Shown: one piece after another, positions 1-9,830 of the stretch | How positions within the stretch are numbered: the first letter of the stretch is position 1 | Layout of the letters: each line of letters begins with the position of its first letter | Source of the DNA: Weissella oryzae SG25 | GTDB taxonomy: Bacteria; Bacillota; Bacilli; Lactobacillales; Lactobacillaceae | Reading direction: 5' to 3' | NCBI RefSeq assembly: GCF_000691805.2 | Contig: NZ_DF820498.1 | Span: forward strand, 1 to 45,541 | DNA: 45,541 nucleotides | The notes under the pieces: generated by a model | The model's database searches: none | Told to the model about the DNA's origin: nothing | What the model saw: the letters and a program-made list of their open reading frames with translations, nothing else | Position numbers and translations under genes: made by a program

Positions 1-50
1 TTATCGAAACGTTATTCAGTTTTCAATGATCTACATTGCCCTAAGACAAC
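1..50 (-). other. 5' leader of an rRNA operon (16S lies beyond the left edge)
   Basis: Read on the minus strand, this stretch ends in TTGAAAACTGAATAACG. That resembles the leader and spacer sequences before the large rRNAs in Lactobacillales. It follows two strong promoters, and no structural rRNA is inside the window. Assignment as the 16S leader is inference. Confidence 0.6.
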
Positions 51-56
51 TTTTAT

Positions 57-85
57 ATCATATCTTATTTATCAAACTTTGTCAA
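57..85 (-). promoter_or_regulatory. rRNA operon promoter P2
   Basis: On the minus strand a perfect -35 TTGACA (80-85) and a -10 TATGAT (57-62) are separated by exactly 17 bp. The likely start is near position 50, where a G lies about 7 nt downstream of the -10; rRNA promoters of Bacillota often start with GTP. A 10-bp tandem repeat lies directly upstream in the UP-element position. Confidence 0.85.
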
Positions 86-87
86 TA

Positions 88-114
88 ACTTTATATGACT
101 TTATATGACTTTAT
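88..114. repeat. 10-bp tandem repeat upstream of rRNA P2
   Basis: The unit TTATATGACT occurs twice in a row at 91-110, flanked by partial copies. It is AT-rich with helical period, and sits between P1 and the -35 of P2 where an UP element would be. Confidence 0.7.
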
Positions 115-165
115 TTGAAGTAAGATGTAGATAAAATCATCAGATTGCCTCTGACAACTTAATCT

Positions 166-194
166 ATATTACAGATTACATTAGGGTTCGTCAA
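166..194 (-). promoter_or_regulatory. rRNA operon promoter P1
   Basis: On the minus strand a -35 TTGACG (189-194) and a -10 TAATAT (166-171) are 17 bp apart, about 110 bp upstream of P2. Tandem P1/P2 promoters are typical of rRNA operons. Confidence 0.75.
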
Positions 195-223
195 GTACTT
201 TTATCGACTAATTTTCCCAAACA

Positions 224-257
224 CAAAAAAACAAGCAGTTATCAACTAACTGCTTGT
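224..257 (-). terminator. Terminator of lysS
   Basis: A perfect 11-bp stem (231-241 with 247-257) and a 5-nt loop are followed on the minus strand by a run of seven U. It lies 11 nt after the lysS stop codon and insulates the rRNA promoters from the lysS operon. Confidence 0.92.
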
Positions 258-268
258 CTGTATTGAAT

Positions 269-2452
<2,184 letters not shown>

Positions 2453-2506
2453 TTAATAGTCACAGCCAATAACTAGTTTGCCAATTTGCCAATTGTTTTG
2501 CAAGCC

Positions 2507-3400
2507 TTATTCCGCTTCATTTTGCTTGATTGCAATAATTGATGCAAGTTCAGCCTCATTAAAATCAATTTCTTTACCTGTAAAGCGATCAATTATATTG
2601 ATACCATGGTCTTCACGCATCATCGCTTGCAATTGTTCCAACGGCAAAGTCTCAACCATTCGACCATACTCACTCTTGGTAATTTCTGGAAACAGACCCA
2701 AATCAGTTTCAGACAATAGCTTGATTGTTTCATGACCAAACAATTCTTCTAAAATAGTATAAGGTGTATAGCCATCTAACAACTGAGCTGAAATATTTGG
2801 GAAGGTTGCCAAATTCGCCTCTAGCTTTTGAATTGCATCATCATCCGCATCAGGTAAGGTTGAAATAATAAAGCCGCCGGCTGCCAAAACCTGCCCTTGG
2901 TCATCTACTTTAACCGAAAGGGCAACGGCTGATGGAATCTGCTCTGATTTAGCCATGTAATAGGTAAAGTCATCCGCAATTTCGCCTGTGACCAACTGAA
3001 CTGACCCAGTAAATGGCTCACCGAAATCAATTTCTTTAGTTACCTGCAAAAAGCCATCCGTTCCAACTGCACTAGCAACTGCACTTTGCTCAGTAGTCAA
3101 ATTTGGTAAAGTCACTTGGGGATTTGTAACATAGCCACGAACATCACCAGTAGCACTAGCTTCAACCACAATTTTACCGGCGGGGCCGTGACCATCAATA
3201 GCGACAGCTAGACGCTCTTCACCCTTAAGCACTGCGTTTGCAACCAAGAGCGAACCAATTAGCGCTCGACCTAAAATCTCCACTCCCAACGGGCTAGCAT
3301 CATGAAACTTGGCGGCAGCCTGCATCATTTCAGTCGCATCAACGGCAATCGCACGAAAATTACCATCCATCGTTGTTACGCGGATTAACTTATCAGCCAT
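2507..3400 (-). CDS. hslO: Hsp33-family chaperone without the redox cysteines
   Basis: A 297-residue Hsp33 homologue of normal length and domain order (N-terminal chaperone core, linker, short C-terminal switch domain). Canonical Hsp33 uses a CXC...CXXC zinc centre as an oxidation switch. This protein contains no cysteine at all. At the aligned positions the CXC is E-I-T (within LFPEITKSEY) and the CXXC is D-R-F-T (within DRFTGKEIDF). It may be a constitutively active or redox-independent holdase; that is inference. The start at 3400 is preferred because GGAG lies 6 nt before this ATG; the ATG at 3412 lacks a good site. It lies in the conserved ftsH-hslO-lysS order, but dusB, often found between hslO and lysS, is missing. 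ftsH's terminator upstream implies its own promoter. Confidence 0.92.
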   Translation of the reverse strand: MADKLIRVTTMDGNFRAIAVDATEMMQAAAKFHDASPLGVEILGRALIGSLLVANAVLKGEERLAVAIDGHGPAGKIVVEASATGDVRGYVTNPQVTLPNLTTEQSAVASAVGTDGFLQVTKEIDFGEPFTGSVQLVTGEIADDFTYYMAKSEQIPSAVALSVKVDDQGQVLAAGGFIISTLPDADDDAIQKLEANLATFPNISAQLLDGYTPYTILEELFGHETIKLLSETDLGLFPEITKSEYGRMVETLPLEQLQAMMREDHGINIIDRFTGKEIDFNEAELASIIAIKQNEAE

Positions 3401-3438
3401 TTTTATCTCCATTTCTTTGCTTAAATTATGTAACTATC

Positions 3439-3478
3439 TTAACATGTTAATTCTTTACAAACATAGCTTATTAAGCTA
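3439..3478. promoter_or_regulatory. Two palindromes in the hslO promoter region
   Basis: TTAACATGTTAA (3439-3450) and TAGCTTA-T-TAAGCTA (3464-3478) are perfect dyads between the ftsH terminator and hslO. The first lies between a possible -35 (TTTGTA) and -10 (GATAGT) for hslO. Neither matches CIRCE or the CtsR operator. Function as operators is inference. Confidence 0.4.
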
Positions 3479-3491
3479 GATACCTAAAGAT

Positions 3492-3538
3492 TAAAAAACT
3501 ACGTTAGGCTCAAGTAAACTTGGGCTTAACGTAGTTTA
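3492..3538 (-). terminator. Terminator of ftsH
   Basis: A long stem (AAACTACGTTA with TAACGTAGTTT, continued by an inner GCTCAAGT/ACTTGGGC helix) is followed by a U-rich tract on the minus strand, just after the ftsH stop. Confidence 0.88.
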
Positions 3539-3549
3539 ATCAAATTACC

Positions 3550-5613
3550 TTATGATAATGAATCATCATCATCCGGTGTAATTGTCTCACCATCTTCGAC
3601 TGGTGTTGCCTCTGCTTCCTTATGTTGAACGGCCGTTTTGGCTTCATCATAAGACATTGGACGTGCTTCTGCATCGTTGTCAACATCGTTTGGCATCTTA
3701 CCTGTCTTGAACAATGACAAAATTGCCTTTTCATCCAAAGTTTCGTACTTTAACAAAGCTTGGGCAATTGCTTCATGCGCACTAGCGTACTGGACAATAA
3801 TGTCATGAGCTTTTGCATAACCTTCGTTAGTAAGACGACGAACTTCTTCATCAATCAGACGAGCTGTTTCTTCTGAATAGTTTGGTGAATCACCATAAGA
3901 CCGGCCAAGGAATGGCTGACCGCCACCCTCTAATTGAACCATGCCCAACTTATCAGACATTCCATATTGTGTAACCATTGAACGTGCAATTCCAGTTGCT
4001 TGCTCAAAGTCGTTTGAAGCTCCTGAAGATTGTTGATTATAGATAATCTCTTCGGCAGCCCGACCACCCATCAAACCAGCGATTTGATCAGTTGCATCAC
4101 TCTTTGACATTAGCATTTGGTCTTCACGTGGCAACATGATTGCATAACCGCCAGCGCGACCACGTGGCACAATCGTCACCTTATGCACAACTCGTGCATC
4201 ATTTAGCACCAAACCAACAATTGCATGTCCCGCTTCGTGATAAGCAACAGTCTTGCGTTCCTTTTCAGAAACAACTCGGTCCTTCTTAGCTGGTCCAGCA
4301 ATTACTCGATCTTCGGCTTCATCAACATCCGCAGCCGTAATTGTCTGCTTACCTTGACGAGCAGCCATCAACGCTGCTTCATTCAACAAATTAGCCAAAT
4401 CTGCACCGACAAAACCAGGGGTTTGCTTAGCAATCTCTTTCAAATCAACATTTGAATCTAATGGCTTATTCTTTGAATGAACCTTTAGGATTGCCTCACG
4501 TCCCTTAACATCAGGACGGCCAACCAAAATCTTACGATCGAAACGACCTGGACGAAGCAAAGCAGGGTCTAAGACGTCAGAACGGTTGGTTGCGGCAATG
4601 ACAATAACGCCTTCATTACCCTCAAAACCATCCATCTCAATCAACATCTGGTTCAAAGTTTGCTCACGTTCATCGTTTCCGCCACCCATACCGGCACCAC
4701 GTTGACGACCAACGGCATCAATTTCATCAATAAAGATGATTGATGGAGCAGCTTTTTTAGCGTTTTCGAACAAATCACGTACACGACTTGCCCCAACACC
4801 GACAAACATTTCCACGAAATCAGAACCTGAAATTGAGAAGAAAGGTACTCCAGCTTCACCAGCAACTGCCTTAGCCAATAAAGTCTTACCAGTTCCTGGA
4901 GGTCCCTCAAGTAGGACACCAGATGGGATGCGCGCACCTAGCTTAGTGAACTTATCACGATCACGTAAGAATTCAACAACTTCGACTAGTTCTTGCTTCT
5001 CTTCTTCTGCACCAGCTACGTCCTGGAAACGCACTTTATTACTTGATGGATCGGCAGGCTTGGCCTTTGACTTACCAAAGCCCATAACACCACCACTGCG
5101 GCCACCTTGACCACCTTGTGACATTCCATTCATCATGAAGTACAACAATCCAAAGACCAATAACATTGGTACAACTGTGACCAAGATATTACTCAAAATA
5201 TCTGAATCTTGTTGTTGCGTCTTCATCTCAGTATCAGTCTTGCTAGCTGCTTGACCAATCTCATTTAGAATTGGATCTGATGAAATTACCTTGGTTGTAA
5301 AGTGGCTAACTTCGGTGCGGGCCGCTTGACCACCAAGATTAAACAAACCGGGCTCTGTTTTTTGATCTGACTTTCTCGTTGTCCGATACTCACCACTAAT
5401 TTCATAAACACCAGCACCTGGTTTAATAGTAAAGTCCTTAACTTTTTTGTCCTGTAACTCTGTCAAAAACTTTGAAGTGGACACATTTTCAGTTGCTGAT
5501 CCTTGTGACGGACCTGCCACCCAATATATCAAACCCAAAATTCCTAGGATGACAATTACATAGAACAAACTATTACGAACAAAGTTGTTGTTGCCTTGTG
5601 GCTTCTTGTCCAT
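3550..5613 (-). CDS. ftsH: ATP-dependent membrane zinc metalloprotease FtsH
   Basis: A 687-residue AAA+ protease, typical length. There are two membrane segments (about 14-33 and 140-160) around an extracytoplasmic domain. They are followed by an AAA module with Walker A GPPGTGKT (237-244), Walker B IIFIDEID (to 299) and SRH arginines, and an M41 peptidase with HEAGH (459-463). It forms hexamers that degrade damaged membrane proteins and some regulators. The C-terminus is acidic and disordered. A strong GGGAGGA site lies 4 nt before the ATG. It follows hpt by 41 bp and so belongs to the tilS-hpt-ftsH cluster, in which Hpt/TilS have been reported to influence ftsH expression in Bacillus. No CtsR or CIRCE operator was seen upstream. 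Confidence 0.98.
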   Translation of the reverse strand: MDKKPQGNNNFVRNSLFYVIVILGILGLIYWVAGPSQGSATENVSTSKFLTELQDKKVKDFTIKPGAGVYEISGEYRTTRKSDQKTEPGLFNLGGQAARTEVSHFTTKVISSDPILNEIGQAASKTDTEMKTQQQDSDILSNILVTVVPMLLVFGLLYFMMNGMSQGGQGGRSGGVMGFGKSKAKPADPSSNKVRFQDVAGAEEEKQELVEVVEFLRDRDKFTKLGARIPSGVLLEGPPGTGKTLLAKAVAGEAGVPFFSISGSDFVEMFVGVGASRVRDLFENAKKAAPSIIFIDEIDAVGRQRGAGMGGGNDEREQTLNQMLIEMDGFEGNEGVIVIAATNRSDVLDPALLRPGRFDRKILVGRPDVKGREAILKVHSKNKPLDSNVDLKEIAKQTPGFVGADLANLLNEAALMAARQGKQTITAADVDEAEDRVIAGPAKKDRVVSEKERKTVAYHEAGHAIVGLVLNDARVVHKVTIVPRGRAGGYAIMLPREDQMLMSKSDATDQIAGLMGGRAAEEIIYNQQSSGASNDFEQATGIARSMVTQYGMSDKLGMVQLEGGGQPFLGRSYGDSPNYSEETARLIDEEVRRLTNEGYAKAHDIIVQYASAHEAIAQALLKYETLDEKAILSLFKTGKMPNDVDNDAEARPMSYDEAKTAVQHKEAEATPVEDGETITPDDDDSLS

Positions 5614-5654
5614 GTGTTCCTCCCATATACATATTGAAACAATATGTTTTCATT

Positions 5655-6239
5655 TTATCCTAAATCATTTGCCAAAATATCTTTATGCTCAGGTGCATAG
5701 ACCTCGCGCTTCAAGATACCTACGTATGGCAGGTTACGGTAAAGTTCCTTGTAATCTAGGCCATAGCCTACAACAAAGGCATTTGGTACGTCAAAACCAA
5801 CATAGTCGACAGTTGCTTCAACCACACGACCCTCTTTTTTATCAAGCAGGCTGGCAACCTTGACGGAGGCTGCACCACGCTCTTTTAAAAGATCGAGCAT
5901 AAATTTAAGTGAGCGACCGGTATCAACGATGTCCTCTAAAATAATGATGTCGCGCCCAACAATATCGGCTTTCAAGTCAGTAATCAGATCAATTTCACCT
6001 GAACTTGCTACACCGCCGTGGTAGCTTGAAACATCAATAAATTCGACCTCTGCATATTGCATATGGCGCATAACATCGACCGTCCACAAAACTGCTCCTT
6101 TCAAAACTGAAAGTAGAATTGGTGTCCGTCCCGCATAATCATTTGCGAGGGCTTGGCCAATTCGAGCCGCTGCTTCAGCAATGTCTTTTTCACTGTACAA
6201 AACACGCTCAATGTCATTGTTCATGTCATTTTGACTCAT
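5655..6239 (-). CDS. hpt: Hypoxanthine phosphoribosyltransferase
   Basis: A 194-residue purine salvage enzyme converting hypoxanthine or guanine and PRPP to IMP or GMP. The PRPP-binding motif IILEDIVDTG, the flexible-loop segment VSSYHGG and the C-terminal FVVGYGLDY segment are all present, so it looks fully active. A GGAGA site precedes the ATG. It sits between tilS and ftsH as in most Bacillota. The 128-bp gap from tilS is AT-rich and contains a small dyad, GTTAC-N3-GTAAC (6276-6288), so hpt may have its own promoter. Confidence 0.96.
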   Translation of the reverse strand: MSQNDMNNDIERVLYSEKDIAEAAARIGQALANDYAGRTPILLSVLKGAVLWTVDVMRHMQYAEVEFIDVSSYHGGVASSGEIDLITDLKADIVGRDIIILEDIVDTGRSLKFMLDLLKERGAASVKVASLLDKKEGRVVEATVDYVGFDVPNAFVVGYGLDYKELYRNLPYVGILKREVYAPEHKDILANDLG

Positions 6240-6367
6240 GGGTTTATATTCTCCTAAATATAAAGGTTATCTACCGTTACACAGTAACAATAATAACACA
6301 AAAGTTCTTAATTTTTTTAGTCATTTTAATGTAAATTTATTGGTTAATATCAGGTAAGCAAATATTT

Positions 6368-7354
6368 TTATTTAGTTATTTGTAATTTTAAAGTCTGGTA
6401 ATTTTTAATCAATGCGCGTCCGTTTGATAGAAGTACTTCACCATGCGCTGTGCTCTTATTTTGCATCATTTTTACCGCCTGTGCTAACTGGCGATCTTTT
6501 ATATCAAAAACTCCCTGACCGTTGAGCCAACTTTGCAATATCAAAACTAATACCGCTGAATCCTGTTGCCAAGCTAAGTCCCCCAGCTTTAAAGCGGCTA
6601 CTTGCCGATTTAGTTCCGGTTGTGCTAATTGCATTAGAGTTGCTATCTGTTGCGATAGTCTAACTATATTCGCCCCAGCTTTTTGATTTATCAAATTAAG
6701 TTCTGGCAACACCTTTTGCCGTAAACGATTGCGCGCAAAATTTATATCTTGATTGCTATCATCCTCAATCCATTCGGTTATCGGCTCTTTTAGCAAATCG
6801 GGTAATTGCGCTTTTTGCAAATCTAAAAATGGACGAATAATTTCAATCCCTGGAGCAAGAACTTGGCAAGAAGACATTCCTTGCAACTGCGCCGCTTGCC
6901 CACCACGAATCAATTTATACAAAATCGTTTCGATCTGATCGCCTTGATGATGTGCTGTAGCAATTTTATTACTGCCAATTGTTTGTGCAAAATCGGCCAA
7001 TTCTGCATACCGCCGTTCTCTGGCTTGCTCCTCAACTGCACTTTGTGGTTTTTCTTGCCAATCTAATCGAACAACCTTACTAGTCACCAATTTATCAGCC
7101 AATTGATCAAAAGTTTCCCGTACTAATTGCTCTTCTTTAGCTAATTGATAATCTGCACGTAATTGATGATTAACATAAAGTCCACTAACACGGGGCTGGA
7201 TGTCAGCCGGCAAAGTGCCATCCGTAAGCCAATGCAATAAGTGCAGGGAATCATATCCTCCTGAAAATGCAACTAAGATATGATCATTTTTATCAAACAA
7301 TTGTTCGCTTCGGACTTGCTGAATCAAATTTGCTCTCGTTACCCGAGCTCGCAT
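6368..7354 (-). CDS. tilS: tRNA(Ile)-lysidine synthetase, short form
   Basis: TilS modifies C34 of tRNA-Ile(CAU) to lysidine so that it reads AUA. The N-type ATP pyrophosphatase P-loop SGGYDS lies near residue 30, and HHQGDQIET and RIIRPF-like segments follow. At 328 residues it is much shorter than B. subtilis TilS (over 450) and seems to lack the C-terminal TilS_C domain. The short architecture resembles the Aquifex-type enzyme. No stop or frameshift remnant was apparent, and hpt follows after only 128 bp. The start is supported by AAGGAG 5 nt upstream. A terminator separates it from divIC. Confidence 0.92.
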   Translation of the reverse strand: MRARVTRANLIQQVRSEQLFDKNDHILVAFSGGYDSLHLLHWLTDGTLPADIQPRVSGLYVNHQLRADYQLAKEEQLVRETFDQLADKLVTSKVVRLDWQEKPQSAVEEQARERRYAELADFAQTIGSNKIATAHHQGDQIETILYKLIRGGQAAQLQGMSSCQVLAPGIEIIRPFLDLQKAQLPDLLKEPITEWIEDDSNQDINFARNRLRQKVLPELNLINQKAGANIVRLSQQIATLMQLAQPELNRQVAALKLGDLAWQQDSAVLVLILQSWLNGQGVFDIKDRQLAQAVKMMQNKSTAHGEVLLSNGRALIKNYQTLKLQITK

Positions 7355-7370
7355 AAAATCTCCTTTTTAC

Positions 7371-7397
7371 TAAAAAACTGAGACGTTACCGTCTCAG
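7371..7397 (-). terminator. Terminator between divIC and tilS
   Basis: A perfect 8-bp stem CTGAGACG/CGTCTCAG with a 4-nt loop, followed by U5 on the minus strand. It lies between the divIC stop and the tilS ribosome-binding site, so it may attenuate expression of tilS-hpt-ftsH. Confidence 0.88.
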
Positions 7398-7404
7398 CGT
7401 CCTA

Positions 7405-7803
7405 CTAACTCTTACCGCCATTAGGTAAGCTAAATACAACTTCACCTGACTTTGTGTACATTAATTTTTCGCGCACGTAATTTTGCAAATACGTTTTATC
7501 ATTTAAATCTTTTTTCTGTTGTTTTAACTTGACACCACTTGCCTTAGCAGTAGCAAGCGTTTTATTAGCTGTTGTAACTTGTGACGCAATGGCGTCATAC
7601 CCACGCATACCACTTGATACCGATACAATGCCGATAATTAAAATCGCTAAGGTCAAAACCCAACCAAAGCGTCGCCGAAAAGTATGCACTTTTGCATTAC
7701 GCGTGAGTTGCGCTTGACTCAAATTGCTTTGAAAACGCAACTCACGCGCGCCGCCTTCATTCAAAGGGCGGATATTCACTTGTCGGTCCGCTTGTCGAGC
7801 CAT
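7405..7803 (-). CDS. divIC: Septum formation initiator DivIC/FtsB
   Basis: A 132-residue bitopic membrane protein. It has a basic cytoplasmic N-terminus (about 1-44), one membrane segment (about 45-65, VLTLAILIIGIVSVSSG), a short extracellular coiled coil with repeated Lys/Gln/Leu, and the conserved end LQNYVREKLMYTKSGEVVFSLP. DivIC works with FtsL and DivIB to recruit and activate septal peptidoglycan synthesis. AGGAG precedes the ATG. In most Bacillota the S1-domain gene yabR follows; here tilS follows directly behind a terminator. Confidence 0.9.
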   Translation of the reverse strand: MARQADRQVNIRPLNEGGARELRFQSNLSQAQLTRNAKVHTFRRRFGWVLTLAILIIGIVSVSSGMRGYDAIASQVTTANKTLATAKASGVKLKQQKKDLNDKTYLQNYVREKLMYTKSGEVVFSLPNGGKS

Positions 7804-7942
7804 AGCCTTTCTCCTCTTGTTAAAAACAACTACTAGTAAGAAAATATCTGACTCTACTTTAACCTGCTTTATACTAATTTTGACTTTTTTAAGATGTTCT
7901 TTAAACTTTTTGCAAGATTTTATAACTTAACGTTACTTATTT

Positions 7943-8221
7943 TTAGTTATCGATTTCCGTGGATGCCTCAGCGTACTTTTCATCCACAATAGTGTACATC
8001 CGTTCTGCATCATCTTTTTTGGTTGTTTCAACAATTTCGTTAACTTTAATTATTGAAACTTTATTACCAAAACGAATTGTCAATTCATCGCCAACCTTAA
8101 CATCACTAGATGATTTTACCGTTTTACCATTAACATCAATTCGTCCTTGGTCAGCAATTTCCTTAGCAACCGTTCGGCGCTTAATCAAACGTGATACTTT
8201 CAAAAACTTATCTAATCGCAT
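7943..8221 (-). CDS. rqcP: S4-domain RNA-binding protein RqcP (YabO/Hsp15-like)
   Basis: A 92-residue protein with an N-terminal S4 domain ([32 protein letters not shown]). In B. subtilis RqcP (YabO) binds 50S subunits with RqcH to add alanine tails during ribosome-associated quality control. The context supports orthology rather than a generic S4 protein: the flippase gene lies upstream, overlapping by 14 bp, and divIC lies downstream. The start is fixed by AGAGGAG before ATG inside the end of the upstream gene, implying translational coupling. Confidence 0.92.
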   Translation of the reverse strand: MRLDKFLKVSRLIKRRTVAKEIADQGRIDVNGKTVKSSSDVKVGDELTIRFGNKVSIIKVNEIVETTKKDDAERMYTIVDEKYAEASTEIDN

Positions 8222-9815
8222 TTTTTCTCCTCTTTATGAAGCGGTCATAAAACTTTTTTCCATGTGGTAAAGCTAACCACTCTTCAATTGATAAAATATT
8301 AGTTAATCTTAACATGATTATACAAACAACTAAGCCAAACATAATCGCTAAAACCGTTTGCTCAACGCTAGCTAGCCGTGAACTACCAAACCATAAACGT
8401 CCTAAAATATAACTAAAACGGGCACTTAAGCCGATCATGCCAGCCAAGCCAATTAATTTGAAATACCAGTTGGCTGGACGCCACTTATGCCAAAGTCCGC
8501 TTGGAATGCGCCAAATGGTAAAAATCGTTAGTGGTACTAAAGCAAGTAGAGTTGCTACACTCGCACCATTAATTTGCCACATTGGCACAAACAAAATATT
8601 TAAACCAAATTTGCAAAGTAAGGTCAAACTGATCATCCAAGCCAAACCTTTCGTGCGGTTAAAACTTTGCAATGTTGAAACTAGGACTGTAATTAAAGTG
8701 GCAGGGATTATCGTTAGACTGTACCAAGCCAACGCCGTTGAACCTTGCTGACTACCGAACAGCATTTGATTAAGGGCTGGCATAATTGCAACTAACCCGA
8801 CAGTCGTTACGACGGAAAATAGTAATGATAGGCGGGTTGTCATTTGAAAATCAGTCTTAAAGGCCTGCTCATTTTCATTAAGTAAGTGTAAGCGCAAAGT
8901 TGGTAATAATGAAGTTCCTAAGCCGGTTGCCACTACCATCCCCAATTGAACCATAGGTTGACCACGGTCATAGACCCCCTTGGTCGCTTCAGCCATCGTG
9001 GCTTGCAACCCGCTGTCTTCGAGTAGGACCTTTACTGAGAATGAATCCATTAATTGCAGCAAAACTAGTAATGCCGCAATCATTGCTAATAGTCCACCCT
9101 CATTGAGCAAACGCCCTAGTAAGTGACGCCAGTTAAAGTTTGGCGCTAGCCGCAAATCAGCTGGTAGTCGATCATGCCATACTTGGCGTAACGTACTAAT
9201 CAAAAATACACTTGCTGCCAAAGCCGCCAGCGTTGCTGAAAAAGTTGTCCAAGCACCCATTAAATACATTGACCAGCCATGTTTGACTGCCCAGTATGCG
9301 GCTACTAAAATCACTGTCACCCGAACAACTTGCTCAATTACCTGTGAAATCGCCGTTGGTAGCATGTCTTGCTTGCCTTGTGCAAAACCACGCCCAATTG
9401 TTAAGAATGGCATTAACCAAAACATCCATGCAACTGCCTGAATCACCCCAGTCAACTTAGTATCATTCCCCATTAAAATCGCAATTACTGGTGCTGCGCC
9501 ATATATCAAAAGAAAGAGGCCCACAGATATTAAGACTAAGAGCCAAAACATCCGACGAGCAACCAGTTGTTCCTTCAACGGGTCACCATTTTGTTCGGCA
9601 ATTAATTTTGATACAAATAAAGGCCAGCCTGACAAAGCAAAAACCATCCCAATACCATAGATTGGGTAAACTTGTTGATAAACATAAAAGCCGGTATTTC
9701 CCACTAAATTTTGGAAGGGAACCCGATAAACTGCTGATAAAATTTTGGCGATTAATCCAGCTAATGCTAGCACACTTGCACCAACCACTAAATTTTGACC
9801 CTTAGTTTTACTCAT
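8208..9815 (-). CDS. Polysaccharide/lipid-linked precursor flippase, SpoVB/YabM type (MOP superfamily)
   Basis: A 535-residue integral membrane protein with about 14 hydrophobic helices, starting [32 protein letters not shown], the signature opening of the SpoVB/MurJ-like branch. Members export undecaprenyl-linked precursors (lipid II or polysaccharide units). Its position between mfd and rqcP matches B. subtilis yabM. Whether this copy acts on lipid II cannot be decided from the sequence. GAGGAAAG precedes the ATG, and mfd ends 15 bp upstream. The last bases overlap rqcP. Confidence 0.9.
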   Translation of the reverse strand: MSKTKGQNLVVGASVLALAGLIAKILSAVYRVPFQNLVGNTGFYVYQQVYPIYGIGMVFALSGWPLFVSKLIAEQNGDPLKEQLVARRMFWLLVLISVGLFLLIYGAAPVIAILMGNDTKLTGVIQAVAWMFWLMPFLTIGRGFAQGKQDMLPTAISQVIEQVVRVTVILVAAYWAVKHGWSMYLMGAWTTFSATLAALAASVFLISTLRQVWHDRLPADLRLAPNFNWRHLLGRLLNEGGLLAMIAALLVLLQLMDSFSVKVLLEDSGLQATMAEATKGVYDRGQPMVQLGMVVATGLGTSLLPTLRLHLLNENEQAFKTDFQMTTRLSLLFSVVTTVGLVAIMPALNQMLFGSQQGSTALAWYSLTIIPATLITVLVSTLQSFNRTKGLAWMISLTLLCKFGLNILFVPMWQINGASVATLLALVPLTIFTIWRIPSGLWHKWRPANWYFKLIGLAGMIGLSARFSYILGRLWFGSSRLASVEQTVLAIMFGLVVCIIMLRLTNILSIEEWLALPHGKKFYDRFIKRRKNAIR

Positions 9816-9830
9816 GTATCTTTCCTCAAC

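Noticed and set aside
3413-3550. CIRCE or CtsR operator before hslO or ftsH
   Set aside because: Neither TTAGCACTC-N9-GAGTGCTAA nor tandem GGTCAAA is present.
4736-5110. 124-codon plus-strand frame opposite ftsH
   Set aside because: It is antisense to the highly conserved AAA module; its composition is a shadow of that coding strand.
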